A stretch of 64,000 nucleotides of DNA from Klebsiella africana (lineage in GTDB: Bacteria > Pseudomonadota > Gammaproteobacteria > Enterobacterales > Enterobacteriaceae): positions 2,914,001 through 2,978,000 of the forward strand of contig NZ_CP084874.1 in assembly GCF_020526085.1 (NCBI RefSeq), given 5' to 3'. This document shows, piece after piece, positions 9,717 to 18,060 of the stretch (positions within the stretch are counted from its first letter, which is position 1; each line of letters starts with the position of its first letter). The translations under genes and the position numbers were made by a program. Under the pieces are notes generated by a model. It was not told where the DNA came from and did no database searches. It saw nothing but the letters and a program-made list of their open reading frames with translations.

Positions 9717-10234
9717 ACGGCGGGCTCCTTCATCTTGACGGGCTCTTTTATCGGGTACGACGGACTGCCGTAGGTGTAACAGCTGGTGGTCACCTTCACG
9801 TCATCGCAGGGTAAAAAGTGCACCGTAATGCCGCACACATCCTGGCCGTTATAGTCGGGCAACGGGACGGTTTTACTGTGCTGACGGTTGTTTTGTTTTA
9901 AATTATCTCTCCACTCTCTGTATTTTTTTGAATCAGCAAATCCAGGAAAACCTTCAGTCGATGCCTCACCACTTTCCCAGTCAACGCGCACCGTCATACC
10001 CGGCGTCCAGCGGGCGGGCACGCTGAAGCAGCAGCCGCCTCCGCCGCCCTGAAACGGACCTATAATGTCGATACCCGACTGGCCATTGACACTGAAGTGG
10101 TTAATTGCCCATTTGGTGTGGTTGATGGCGTCAATGGTGCCGCCACCGCCGCCTCCGGCCTGTGCGGCAGGCTGTGCGCAGCCGGTTAACAGCAGCAGCC
10201 CCGCCAGCAGCGGGCTGATTAATGCAGATTTCAT
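9704..10234 (-). CDS. Tli1-like immunity lipoprotein, copy G
   Basis: This 176-residue lipoprotein is placed and overlapped relative to phospholipase copy 2 exactly as C is to copy 1. Start ATG 10234 carries the family AGGGAG site. Its N-terminal half is of the six-glycine, FSVNGQ type. Its centre is the same as copy E (ADSKKYREWRDNLKQNN), so it is a mosaic. Near the end it has Lys instead of Arg in EPVKMKEP. Confidence 0.85.
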   Translation of the reverse strand: MKSALISPLLAGLLLLTGCAQPAAQAGGGGGGTIDAINHTKWAINHFSVNGQSGIDIIGPFQGGGGGCCFSVPARWTPGMTVRVDWESGEASTEGFPGFADSKKYREWRDNLKQNNRQHSKTVPLPDYNGQDVCGITVHFLPCDDVKVTTSCYTYGSPSYPIKEPVKMKEPAVCPK

Positions 10235-10302
10235 CGGACTCTCCCTGTCGGTTTGAGGGTAATTAAGGGATGGTGATGCCACCCCTGGGAAACGGAGGCG
10301 AA

Positions 10303-10833
10303 CTACTTCGGACAGACGGCCGGCTCCTTCATCCTGACGGGCTCTTTTATCGGATAGTTCGCATTTCTCGGTGACCAGCAGCTGGTGGTCACTTTCACGT
10401 CATCGCAGGGCAAAAAGTGAACCGTAATGCCGCACACATCCTGGCCGTTATAGTCGGGTAGCGGGACGGTTTTGCTGTGCTGACGGTTCTGAGCTTTAAT
10501 ATTCCTTGCCCACTCTAAAAACTTCTTCTCATCTTCATATCCCGGGAAACCCGCAGATGAACCCACCCCGGTTTCCCAGTCAACGCGCACCGTCATACCC
10601 GGCGTCCAGCGGGCGGGCACGCTGAAGCAGCAGCCGCCTCCGCCGCCCTGAAACGGGCCTATAATGTCGATCCCCGATTGGCCATTGATACTGAAGTGAT
10701 TAATTGCCCATTTTGTGTGGTTGATGGCTTTTATTGTTCCGCCACCGCCGCCTCCGGCCCGGGCGGCTGGCTGTGCGCAGCCGGTTAACAGCAGCAGACC
10801 CGCCAGCAGCGGGCTGATTAATGCAGATTTCAT
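10303..10833 (-). CDS. Tli1-like immunity lipoprotein, copy H
   Basis: A 176-residue paralogue with lipobox LLTGC and a six-glycine tract. Its variable centre is GVGSSAGFPGYEDEKKFLEW. It carries the alternative C-terminal patch CWSPRNANY shared only with copy D. It sits in the middle of the G-H-I triplet, as D does in C-D-E, so the triplets are probably ancestral duplicates of each other. Confidence 0.85.
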   Translation of the reverse strand: MKSALISPLLAGLLLLTGCAQPAARAGGGGGGTIKAINHTKWAINHFSINGQSGIDIIGPFQGGGGGCCFSVPARWTPGMTVRVDWETGVGSSAGFPGYEDEKKFLEWARNIKAQNRQHSKTVPLPDYNGQDVCGITVHFLPCDDVKVTTSCWSPRNANYPIKEPVRMKEPAVCPK

Positions 10834-10900
10834 CGGACTCTCCCTGTCGGTTGAGGGTAATGAAGGAATGGTGATGTCACCCCGGGGAAACGAAGGCGTG

Positions 10901-11431
10901 CTACTTCGGACAGGCGGCCGGATCCTTCATCCTGACGGGCTCTTTTATCGGGTAGGACGGACTGCCGTAGGTGTAACAGCTGGTGGTCACCTTCACGTCA
11001 TCGCAGGGTAAAAAGTGCACCGTAATGCCGCACACGTCCTGGCCGTTATAGTCAGGCAGCGGAACGGTTTTGCTGTGCTGCCGATTCTGAGAGCTCATTT
11101 TTTTCTCCCAGGCTTTATATTTTTCGTAATCAGCAAATCCAGGAAAACCTTCAGTCGATGCCTCACCACTTTCCCAGTCAACGCGCACCGTCATACCCGG
11201 CGTCCAGCGGGCGGGCACGCTGAAGCAGCAGCCACCGCCGCCGCCCTGAAACGGACCTATAATGTCGATCCCCGACTGGCCATTGATACTGAAGTGGTTA
11301 ATTGCCCATTTGGTGTGGTTGATGGCGTCAATGGTGCCGCCTCCGCCGCCTCCGGCCTGTGCGGCTGGCTGTGCGCAGCCGGTTAACAGCAGCAGACCCG
11401 CCAGCAGCGGGCTGATTAATGCAGATTTCAT
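10901..11431 (-). CDS. Tli1-like immunity lipoprotein, copy I
   Basis: A 176-residue paralogue and the first lipoprotein gene downstream of the DUF4123 adaptor gene. The variable centre is EASTEGFPGFADYEKYKAW followed by EKKMSSQN. The tail reads MKDPAACPK, where other copies read MKEPAVCPK. A 63-bp gap separates it from the adaptor stop, so it is likely cotranscribed with vgrG. Confidence 0.85.
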   Translation of the reverse strand: MKSALISPLLAGLLLLTGCAQPAAQAGGGGGGTIDAINHTKWAINHFSINGQSGIDIIGPFQGGGGGCCFSVPARWTPGMTVRVDWESGEASTEGFPGFADYEKYKAWEKKMSSQNRQHSKTVPLPDYNGQDVCGITVHFLPCDDVKVTTSCYTYGSPSYPIKEPVRMKDPAACPK

Positions 11432-11494
11432 CGGACTCTCCCTGTCGGTTTGAGGGTAATGAAGAGAGGGGTGTACTCAGCCAGACCAGGCTTT

Positions 11495-12274
11495 TCATTC
11501 TGAAGGTCTCTCACTGGTTTTTACGTCGGCAAGCCACTTCTTCATTACCCAGTCTTCACGAGCGTCATCCAGAAGAAGACCCTGGCGTGTCGCCTCCACC
11601 ATGCCCTGGTAACAGGCCGAAAACAGTGACTGTCTTGAGTCAAACATGCCCGCAGGCGGAGCACAGTGCGACAACATGACGATGACATCGCTGATACACA
11701 TCAGATGCTCAAGCTGGCGATCGCTGAGTTCTATTTTTGGCGCCTTTTCATCGCGTTCCGGCGGGAGACCACTGCCCTTGATGCCTTTCGCCTGGCCGTC
11801 AAGATCCTGCCACGCCCAAAACAGGGCCGGACGCATCAATGGCTCTTGCTGCTCGTCACTGAGAATGTGCGTAAACAACAGCGGAAATACCCGGGTATCG
11901 TAAAAGCGTAAAATTCCGCTGCGCCCTTCCTGCAGAATATCCATACACTGCGTGAGCCAGTTCGCTAGCGCCGAAAAGGGCCAATATGTGCAGAACAGGA
12001 GCAGCGGCGCCTGGATGGCAAGTTGCTGGCTGATATCCTGTAACCAGCGCATTTGCTCAAGATCATCAAGCGTAAAGCGCGCCACCAGCGGTGCATCATC
12101 GACAATAAATGCTTCCGGAAGTCCATGAAAAAGCGACTGCCACTCAACTGACAGCGAATTCAGCGCCGGAATGAAGGAAAAATCCACCCCCGCCTGATCG
12201 ATAATGACATGCAGATAATCCGTTCCGAAAGCCCGACAGGTTCCGGCAACCTCCTCAATCCATTGTCTGGTCAT
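11495..12274 (-). CDS. DUF4123 T6SS effector chaperone/adaptor (Tap/TEC-type)
   Basis: A 259-residue DUF4123 protein. Such proteins (Tap-1, TEC) load a specific effector onto the VgrG tip and stay in the producer cell. Family features seen are a short N-terminal strand-rich part with LHVIIDQAG, and the region around LLLFCTYWPFSALANWLTQC and ILRFYDTRVFPLLF in mid-protein, typical of DUF4123. Its ATG directly abuts the vgrG stop (TAGATG). It precedes the lipoprotein/phospholipase array, so its client is probably the DUF2235 effector; that pairing is inferred. Confidence 0.85.
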   Translation of the reverse strand: MTRQWIEEVAGTCRAFGTDYLHVIIDQAGVDFSFIPALNSLSVEWQSLFHGLPEAFIVDDAPLVARFTLDDLEQMRWLQDISQQLAIQAPLLLFCTYWPFSALANWLTQCMDILQEGRSGILRFYDTRVFPLLFTHILSDEQQEPLMRPALFWAWQDLDGQAKGIKGSGLPPERDEKAPKIELSDRQLEHLMCISDVIVMLSHCAPPAGMFDSRQSLFSACYQGMVEATRQGLLLDDAREDWVMKKWLADVKTSERPSE

Positions 12275-14653
12275 CTATGCCTCCCGCGGCACGAAGCCCT
12301 GCGCCAGCGCCTGGGCTTTTTTAAGGCACTCTTTACACACCGATGCCGGTAGCTCAGGCAAGGGAAACGCCTCGCTGGCCGGCCCCTGCAAATCATGCTG
12401 CCCCTTAAGGCTAATCACCCCAGGTCCGTGGATCTGTACCTCTCCCTGTGGGGTAAGACGGATATATGCACCGCCGCACCCCAGGGTGATGCCATTTTTA
12501 GCCGTCAACTGCAGATGCCCCTGGGTTGACTGGACGGTGATATCTTTTAGCGCGGTCAGCGACAGAATATCGCCGTGCGACTCTACTTCCAGCGGGCCTT
12601 TGGCAGAGACCAGCCTCATCCCCTCCTGTTGCGCCAGCAGTGAAATAGTCTGGCTGGCATTCAATGAACAGCGCTGTGCCGTGGTGATGTTGACCTCCCC
12701 CAGGCTCTGCAGATACAGCCCGTTACCGCTGTGCAGGAGGGTTGTTTCCGGCGTGACTGCGGCAATCCCCATCGGCGCCGAGATCAGCAATGTCGGCTGT
12801 TTAAGCTCGCTGGTGCCTGCGGTCAGTGCGCTTAATGGGCCGGTGTCTGGGACAACATTGTGATGGGTTTGCGTAATGCTTCCCCATTCCGTGACCTGAT
12901 TCACCGCACCTTTCAGCAAACTGACCGCCGGCTCCATATCCAGCACCTGCCCCTGAGCCTTCGCCTGCCCGTCCGCGCTGATAAATATCCCTTTCTGTGC
13001 CCGGATAGCGCCCCAGCTGTCGGTTCTCAGCTCAAAGCCTTCGCCGCGCGGCCGCCTGTCACTGTCCACCAGGTGCCCCAGGTTCAGCTGGCTCTTGCCG
13101 CCATACTCCGTCGACACCTTGATATGCTCTTTCCCGCGCTCGTCGTCGAGGCGGATTTTGTTGTTGGCCGGGGTGCGCAGGACGTTACGTTTGTCATTGC
13201 GGATGGTGACGTGGTCGCCGTGCGCCGAGTCGTGCAGCACGCCCGCGATATACGGCCGGTCGGGGTTACCATCCTCAAAGCCAATCGCCACCTCCGTCCC
13301 CGCCAGCAGCGGCAGGTGCAGACCGTAGGTGTCTCCGGCATACGGCCGCGACTGGCGGACCCACAGGCTCTCGAACCCGGTTTCCCAGCGCGCCCGGTCA
13401 AACAGCATATTCACCCGGTAGCGCCCGTGTTTGTCGATATGCCCGTAGGTGTCGTTTTCCCGGGTGCTGGTCACGCGGGCCGGCAGCGTCCCGGCCATCA
13501 CCGGACGCGCACCGGGCTCAGGCCGGTAGCCGACGTCCGGGCTGTCCGGTATGCCGGCAAACTCCACCGCAAAGTCGGCATCGCGCCGGGCGTGGCTGTG
13601 CATCGCCGTGACGAGCACGCCCTCAGCAAACTCCCTGGCCACCTCCTCTGCGCCGGTGACCTTCAACACCTGTCCCGGGCTGAGCGTCGGGCAGCTGGTG
13701 GTGGCCTGCATCCGGGTCTGGTCGTTCAGATAACGCTCATGGCGAAGGCGGGCGTAAAACGCCCCGGACTCCGGCGCCGGATGGCGGTCATGGACATTCC
13801 CCGCGGTCAGGTAGTTATCTCCCCAGTGGTAAGCCTCACCAAAGGTGGTGGTCTCCCCGCGGGTGACATCCACCTGCACGTTCATGTCCGCCGTCGCCTC
13901 GCGGTAGTTGTAGTCGCGGGTACTGACCTGCTGCTCCACAACGCGGTGGCGGCATGCCATCTCCCACACCGCGTCCACCCCGGCCGACTGCTGCCCTGAC
14001 GGCGGGACAGAAGGCAACGTCAGCCCCTTCTCATAGCCCTGCTGACTGTCGCAGAACTCCGCGACGTCGATGTGCAGCCGCGTGTCGGCGGAAAAGCGAA
14101 ACCAGATCCCCACCTCACCCAGCAGACGGGTGATAAAGCGCAGGTCATCCTCACCGTACTGCATCACCTGCTCGCGTCGCGGATACGTTTTTGTCAGTGA
14201 GAACAGAAAATCCTGACCGCGCAGGCCGTGGCGCTCGCGGAGGATTTTTTCCACAATCTGCGGAACGGACTGGTCCTGGTAAATGGCGTTCTGGTGCGAG
14301 CGGTTAAGCAGCGCCAGGCGTGGCTGAAGCGTCAGCGCGTAGTGCGTTTCATCCCTGGAGGTACTGAGCCGTTCAAACCCCGTCACCACGCCCTGGATCA
14401 CCCGCACGGGTTGCTGAACATTGATGCCGAAGCCCTGAGCCACCGGCGCCTGCAGCGTCAGGGAGGCTGCCTTCATCAGCATCATCTCTTTGCTGATGGC
14501 ATGGTCTGCGCTGGTGAATTCAATACGATAGCGGAATGGCTGGCTCAGGGCTTCATCGCCCTCGAAGGCCAGCACATCAAGCCCGGCTTCACATCCCTTC
14601 ACCGAAAGCAGATGATGGTTGTGGCTGAACAGCAACGATTTCACGTCACTCAT
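12275..14653 (-). CDS. vgrG: VgrG spike protein (TssI)
   Basis: A 792-residue VgrG forming the trimeric spike of the T6SS. The N-terminal gp27-like region (about residues 10-380, including SVPQIVEKILRERHGL) is followed by the gp5-like OB fold (GRYRVNMLFD, PYAGDTYGLHLPLLAGTEV) and a DUF2345-type C-terminal beta helix rich in LTA and GEV repeats. The extreme C-terminus has a CxxC pair (VCKEC), possibly for partner binding. Its start overlaps the clpV stop by 8 bp (ATGAGTGA), indicating translational coupling. There is no additional C-terminal effector domain, so toxicity lies in the downstream cargo. Confidence 0.95.
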   Translation of the reverse strand: MSDVKSLLFSHNHHLLSVKGCEAGLDVLAFEGDEALSQPFRYRIEFTSADHAISKEMMLMKAASLTLQAPVAQGFGINVQQPVRVIQGVVTGFERLSTSRDETHYALTLQPRLALLNRSHQNAIYQDQSVPQIVEKILRERHGLRGQDFLFSLTKTYPRREQVMQYGEDDLRFITRLLGEVGIWFRFSADTRLHIDVAEFCDSQQGYEKGLTLPSVPPSGQQSAGVDAVWEMACRHRVVEQQVSTRDYNYREATADMNVQVDVTRGETTTFGEAYHWGDNYLTAGNVHDRHPAPESGAFYARLRHERYLNDQTRMQATTSCPTLSPGQVLKVTGAEEVAREFAEGVLVTAMHSHARRDADFAVEFAGIPDSPDVGYRPEPGARPVMAGTLPARVTSTRENDTYGHIDKHGRYRVNMLFDRARWETGFESLWVRQSRPYAGDTYGLHLPLLAGTEVAIGFEDGNPDRPYIAGVLHDSAHGDHVTIRNDKRNVLRTPANNKIRLDDERGKEHIKVSTEYGGKSQLNLGHLVDSDRRPRGEGFELRTDSWGAIRAQKGIFISADGQAKAQGQVLDMEPAVSLLKGAVNQVTEWGSITQTHHNVVPDTGPLSALTAGTSELKQPTLLISAPMGIAAVTPETTLLHSGNGLYLQSLGEVNITTAQRCSLNASQTISLLAQQEGMRLVSAKGPLEVESHGDILSLTALKDITVQSTQGHLQLTAKNGITLGCGGAYIRLTPQGEVQIHGPGVISLKGQHDLQGPASEAFPLPELPASVCKECLKKAQALAQGFVPREA

Positions 14654-17300
14654 CGGCTATCGTCCCCTCGTCAAACGCCATCACGATGCCTTCCTCTTCG
14701 TTATATCCCAGCGTTACATGACGCGGTTTCTGCCCCGTCGCCATATGGCTCAATAGCTGCTGACTCAGTGCCGGCAGGATCTGCTGATTCAGCAGACTGT
14801 CGACGTTGCGGGCGCCCGTGTCCGGCAGCAGGCAGGCCTCGGTCAGGGCGTCGAACAGGCTCTCGCTGAGGGTGGTGGTGATTCCGTAATGGCAAGCCAG
14901 ACGCTGACTCACCTGCCCGAGCTTCATGCCGACAATGGCGCGCAGCGCTGCCGACGGCAGCGGACGGTAAATCACCGTCTGGAAGCGGGCCAGCAGCGCC
15001 GGCTGGAAGTGGCCGCGCAGCACCGGGCGCAGCAGCTCGTGCAGGTCTGATTCGCTGGCCTCCGGTTGTTCATCCAGCAGCTGCATCAGGAGGTCGCTTC
15101 CGAGGTTGGCGGTCATCAGGATCACGGTGTTGCGAAAGTCAATTTCACGCCCCTCGCCGTCGCGCATCATCCCCCGGTCGAAAACCTGGTAGAACAGGTT
15201 CATCACATCGCGATGGGCCTTCTCCACCTCATCGAGCAGCACCACGCTGTAAGGGCGTTTGCGCACCGCCTCGGTCAGGATCCCACCCTGGCCGTAGCCG
15301 ACGTAGCCCGGCGGAGAACCCTTCAGCTGGCTGACGGTGTGCGGCTCCTGATACTCGGAGAGATTGATGGTGATCAGCGCTTTCTCGCCGCCGAACAGCG
15401 CTTCGGCCAGGGCGAGCGCCGTTTCCGTTTTGCCGGTGCCGCTCGGCCCGACCAGCAGGAACACCCCCTGCGGACCGTTCTCCGGCGTCAGGCCGGTTTT
15501 CGCGGCGCGCAGGCGTCGGGCAATGGCGTTCAGGGCCTCATCCTGGCCAACCACCCGTTTGCCGAGACGCTCCTCCAGGCTCAGCAGTCCCGTCTGCTCA
15601 TCTTTCATTAGCGAGGAGAGCGGCACGCCGGTCCAGTCGGCAATCACCGTCGCCACGGTGCGGACGTCCACATCCAGCCCGAGCAGGGGATTGCCCTGCT
15701 GGACAGCAATAAGCGCGGTTTGTAGATCGCTAATTTCCGCCTGGCGGGAGATATCGCGGCGACAGGCCAGCAGCGCTTCCGTCAGCTGCAGCTCCTGACC
15801 ATACTGAGTTTCGAGGGTATCCAGCGCCAGAATAAGGCGGATCTCTTCCTGCTCAATGGCCGCCAGCCGTTCGCCGTGGGCGCTGTTGCCCAGCGCAATA
15901 TCTTCCAGCAGCGCCTGCTTCTCCATCGCCAGGGCGGTGAGCTGCCCCTTCATGCGGGTCAGCGGCTCAGGCACGGTATCCAAACTCATGCGCAGGCGGG
16001 CGGAAGCGGTATCAAGTAAATCCACTGCCTTGTCCGGCAGTTGGCGGCCGGTGAGATAGCGTCGTGACAGCGTGACGGCGGCGCGCACCGCGTCATCCGT
16101 GATATGAACGCCATGGTGGTCGGCATAGCGGGACTTCAGGCCGCGCAGCATCAGGCAGGCGGTGTCGTCGTCCGGCTCATCCACCTTGACCATCTGAAAG
16201 CGGCGCTCCAGCGCGGGGTCGCGCTCGAAGTACTGTTTGTATTCAGACCAGGTGGTGGCGGCGATGGTCCGCAGCTCGCCCCGGGCCAGCGCCGGCTTCA
16301 GCAGGTTGGCGGCATCCGCGCCGCCCGCCTGATTACCCGCGCCGATGATCGTGTGCGCCTCGTCGATAAATAGCAGCACCGGCGAAGGCGACTGCTGCAC
16401 CGCCTCAATGATATTTTTCAGCCGCTGCTCAAACTCGCCTTTGACCCCGGCGCCGGCCTGCAGCAGACCGAGGTCGAGGGTGCGCACCGACACTGGCTTC
16501 AGCGTGTCGGGGACGTTGCCTTCGGCAATGCGCAGCGCCAGGCCTTCCACCAGGGCGGTCTTGCCCACGCCCGGCTCACCGACGAGGATCGGGTTGTTTT
16601 TACGCCGACGGGAGAGAATATCCACCATCTGGCGGATTTCCGTGTCGCGTCCGAACACCGGGTCAATCAGGCCGTCTCTGGCTTTGGCGGTGACGTCGAG
16701 AGTGAATTTGTCCAGCGCGTTCTGCAGCGCCGGGTTGAGCCCATCCGCGTTCAGTTCGCCGCCCGCAGGCCGCCCCACAAATTCCACGTCCCCGCCATGG
16801 GGCTGCGCCAGCGCCGCTTCCTGTTGGGCTGACGGACGTTCGTCGGACTGGGCATCAAGCAAGGGGCGCAGGCGTTCCAGCTGACGCTGGCCCAGCGTTA
16901 ACAGCGGCCACAGGCCATCGCACTGGATCAGATTCTGTTTTTCAACCAGCGCCATCAGCAGGTGAACACTGCGGATCTGCGCTTCGCCGCTGAGCGAGGC
17001 AATCAGCCAGGCCTCCTGCATCAGCCTCAGGGTATGGTCAGAGAGCTGGGGACGATGACGAACCGAGCGCGGCTGTTTATCCAGCCAGTTCAGCAGATCC
17101 TGCCACAGCGCATCCATATCCCATTCATAGCGCCGCGCCAGCACCGTCAGATCGCCTTCCCCCTGTTCCAGCAGCTTAAGCAGCCAGTGCTCGGGCAGGA
17201 TCTCGGCATGCGCCCGGGTCTGGCACAGGGAGGCAGCCCCCTCCATTGCGCGGGCACAGCAGGGATTAAGACGGCGTAACAGACTGGCTGGATTTTCCAT
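14646..17300 (-). CDS. clpV: T6SS ATPase ClpV (TssH)
   Basis: An 884-residue AAA+ disaggregase that recycles contracted TssB/TssC sheath. An N-terminal Clp-repeat domain spans about residues 10-150. The first nucleotide-binding domain has GEPGVGKT and the Walker B stretch LLFIDEAHTIIGAG. A coiled-coil middle segment follows, then the second AAA+ domain with GPSGTGKT and VVLLDEVEKAH. The length matches ClpV1-type proteins. The start is preceded by AGAGGA. It lies 264 bp downstream of hcp beyond a strong terminator, so it probably has its own promoter. Confidence 0.96.
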   Translation of the reverse strand: MENPASLLRRLNPCCARAMEGAASLCQTRAHAEILPEHWLLKLLEQGEGDLTVLARRYEWDMDALWQDLLNWLDKQPRSVRHRPQLSDHTLRLMQEAWLIASLSGEAQIRSVHLLMALVEKQNLIQCDGLWPLLTLGQRQLERLRPLLDAQSDERPSAQQEAALAQPHGGDVEFVGRPAGGELNADGLNPALQNALDKFTLDVTAKARDGLIDPVFGRDTEIRQMVDILSRRRKNNPILVGEPGVGKTALVEGLALRIAEGNVPDTLKPVSVRTLDLGLLQAGAGVKGEFEQRLKNIIEAVQQSPSPVLLFIDEAHTIIGAGNQAGGADAANLLKPALARGELRTIAATTWSEYKQYFERDPALERRFQMVKVDEPDDDTACLMLRGLKSRYADHHGVHITDDAVRAAVTLSRRYLTGRQLPDKAVDLLDTASARLRMSLDTVPEPLTRMKGQLTALAMEKQALLEDIALGNSAHGERLAAIEQEEIRLILALDTLETQYGQELQLTEALLACRRDISRQAEISDLQTALIAVQQGNPLLGLDVDVRTVATVIADWTGVPLSSLMKDEQTGLLSLEERLGKRVVGQDEALNAIARRLRAAKTGLTPENGPQGVFLLVGPSGTGKTETALALAEALFGGEKALITINLSEYQEPHTVSQLKGSPPGYVGYGQGGILTEAVRKRPYSVVLLDEVEKAHRDVMNLFYQVFDRGMMRDGEGREIDFRNTVILMTANLGSDLLMQLLDEQPEASESDLHELLRPVLRGHFQPALLARFQTVIYRPLPSAALRAIVGMKLGQVSQRLACHYGITTTLSESLFDALTEACLLPDTGARNVDSLLNQQILPALSQQLLSHMATGQKPRHVTLGYNEEEGIVMAFDEGTIADE

Positions 17301-17564
17301 GAGATCCTCTCTTATTGATTCCGGACACGCTACCGCCCGTCGCTGTTCCCGAACAGGAACCCCAAGCGCACAAGGTCAGGCAGACAGATTGTGTTTTTCT
17401 TTGCTGAGAACCCGTACCTCAGGCGCTCAGCAAAAAACGGCGGGCAGAGAAACGCTGCCCGCATCAGGCGATCGCCCGCAACAATCCCCGGCCGCAGAGA
17501 TAACGATGCAGCCGGGATGAGCGAACGTCGCCTGCGCGCCAGCGGCGCGAAATATGACGGGCAA
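17301..17564. other. hcp-clpV intergenic region
   Basis: These 264 bp contain the terminator at 17431-17462, a second short inverted pair (GCTGAG and CTCAGC, 17403-17431) and, nearer clpV, the palindrome CTGTTCGGGAACAG (centre about 17350). A separate clpV promoter is expected here, but I cannot place convincing -35 and -10 boxes. Confidence 0.5.
17431..17462 (-). terminator. Rho-independent terminator downstream of hcp
   Basis: On the minus strand a perfect 8-bp stem, GCGGGCAG and CTGCCCGC (17440-17447 and 17455-17462), encloses a 7-base loop and is followed by CG and six T. It lies about 100 bp past the hcp stop and before clpV. It would end most transcripts from tssB-hcp. Confidence 0.85.
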
Positions 17565-18056
17565 TTACGCGGTGGCGCGTTCGTTCCAGCTATCGGAGTG
17601 AATGATGTTGCCGTCTTTATAGGTCCAGGTGATCTTCTCGTAGCGCAGCTCTATCTGTTCCAGATGGTTGTGCTTCTCGTAGGCGGGGTTTTTGATGTCG
17701 TGCATCAGGGGATTCACTTTCACCACCTTGACGTTCTCAAGTTTGGTATTGAAATACTCCACTTCCTGGCCGGCATCGTTGATTCGGTACCACTTGAACT
17801 CAGCGGATTTCAGGGTCTGGCCGGTGGTCACTGCCTTGTACAGGTAGGGGCTGGAGGAGTCGATCTCCTTGGTGAACAGGAACGGCGTATGAATACGCGT
17901 GCCGGTCAGTTTGCCGGTGTTGTTATCGGTCGGGATGTACAGGTTATGCTCCTGAGCCACCACTTCGATACTGCCTTCACGATCCTGAACGTCGACAGAC
18001 CCTTTAATGTCCGCGCCGCCGTCGTCTTTCAGCCAAAGATAAACAGGAATTGCCAT
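17565..18056 (-). CDS. hcp: T6SS inner tube protein Hcp (TssD)
   Basis: A 163-residue Hcp that stacks as hexameric rings to form the secreted inner tube. It starts MAIPVYLWLKDDGG, with LYIPTDNNTGKLTGTRIHTPF and a C-terminal LEQIELRYEKITWTY strand, all typical of the family. The upstream in-frame ATGs (18092, 18071) are rejected because ATG 18056 has GGAGAG at the right distance and gives the normal Hcp N-terminus. It lies 4 bp downstream of the OmpA-domain gene stop and is followed by a strong terminator, consistent with high expression. Confidence 0.95.
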   Translation of the reverse strand: MAIPVYLWLKDDGGADIKGSVDVQDREGSIEVVAQEHNLYIPTDNNTGKLTGTRIHTPFLFTKEIDSSSPYLYKAVTTGQTLKSAEFKWYRINDAGQEVEYFNTKLENVKVVKVNPLMHDIKNPAYEKHNHLEQIELRYEKITWTYKDGNIIHSDSWNERATA

Positions 18057-18060
18057 GGAA

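Noticed and set aside
12860..13999. A 379-codon plus-strand frame across vgrG
   Set aside because: It is antisense to a strongly supported VgrG and has shadow-type composition.
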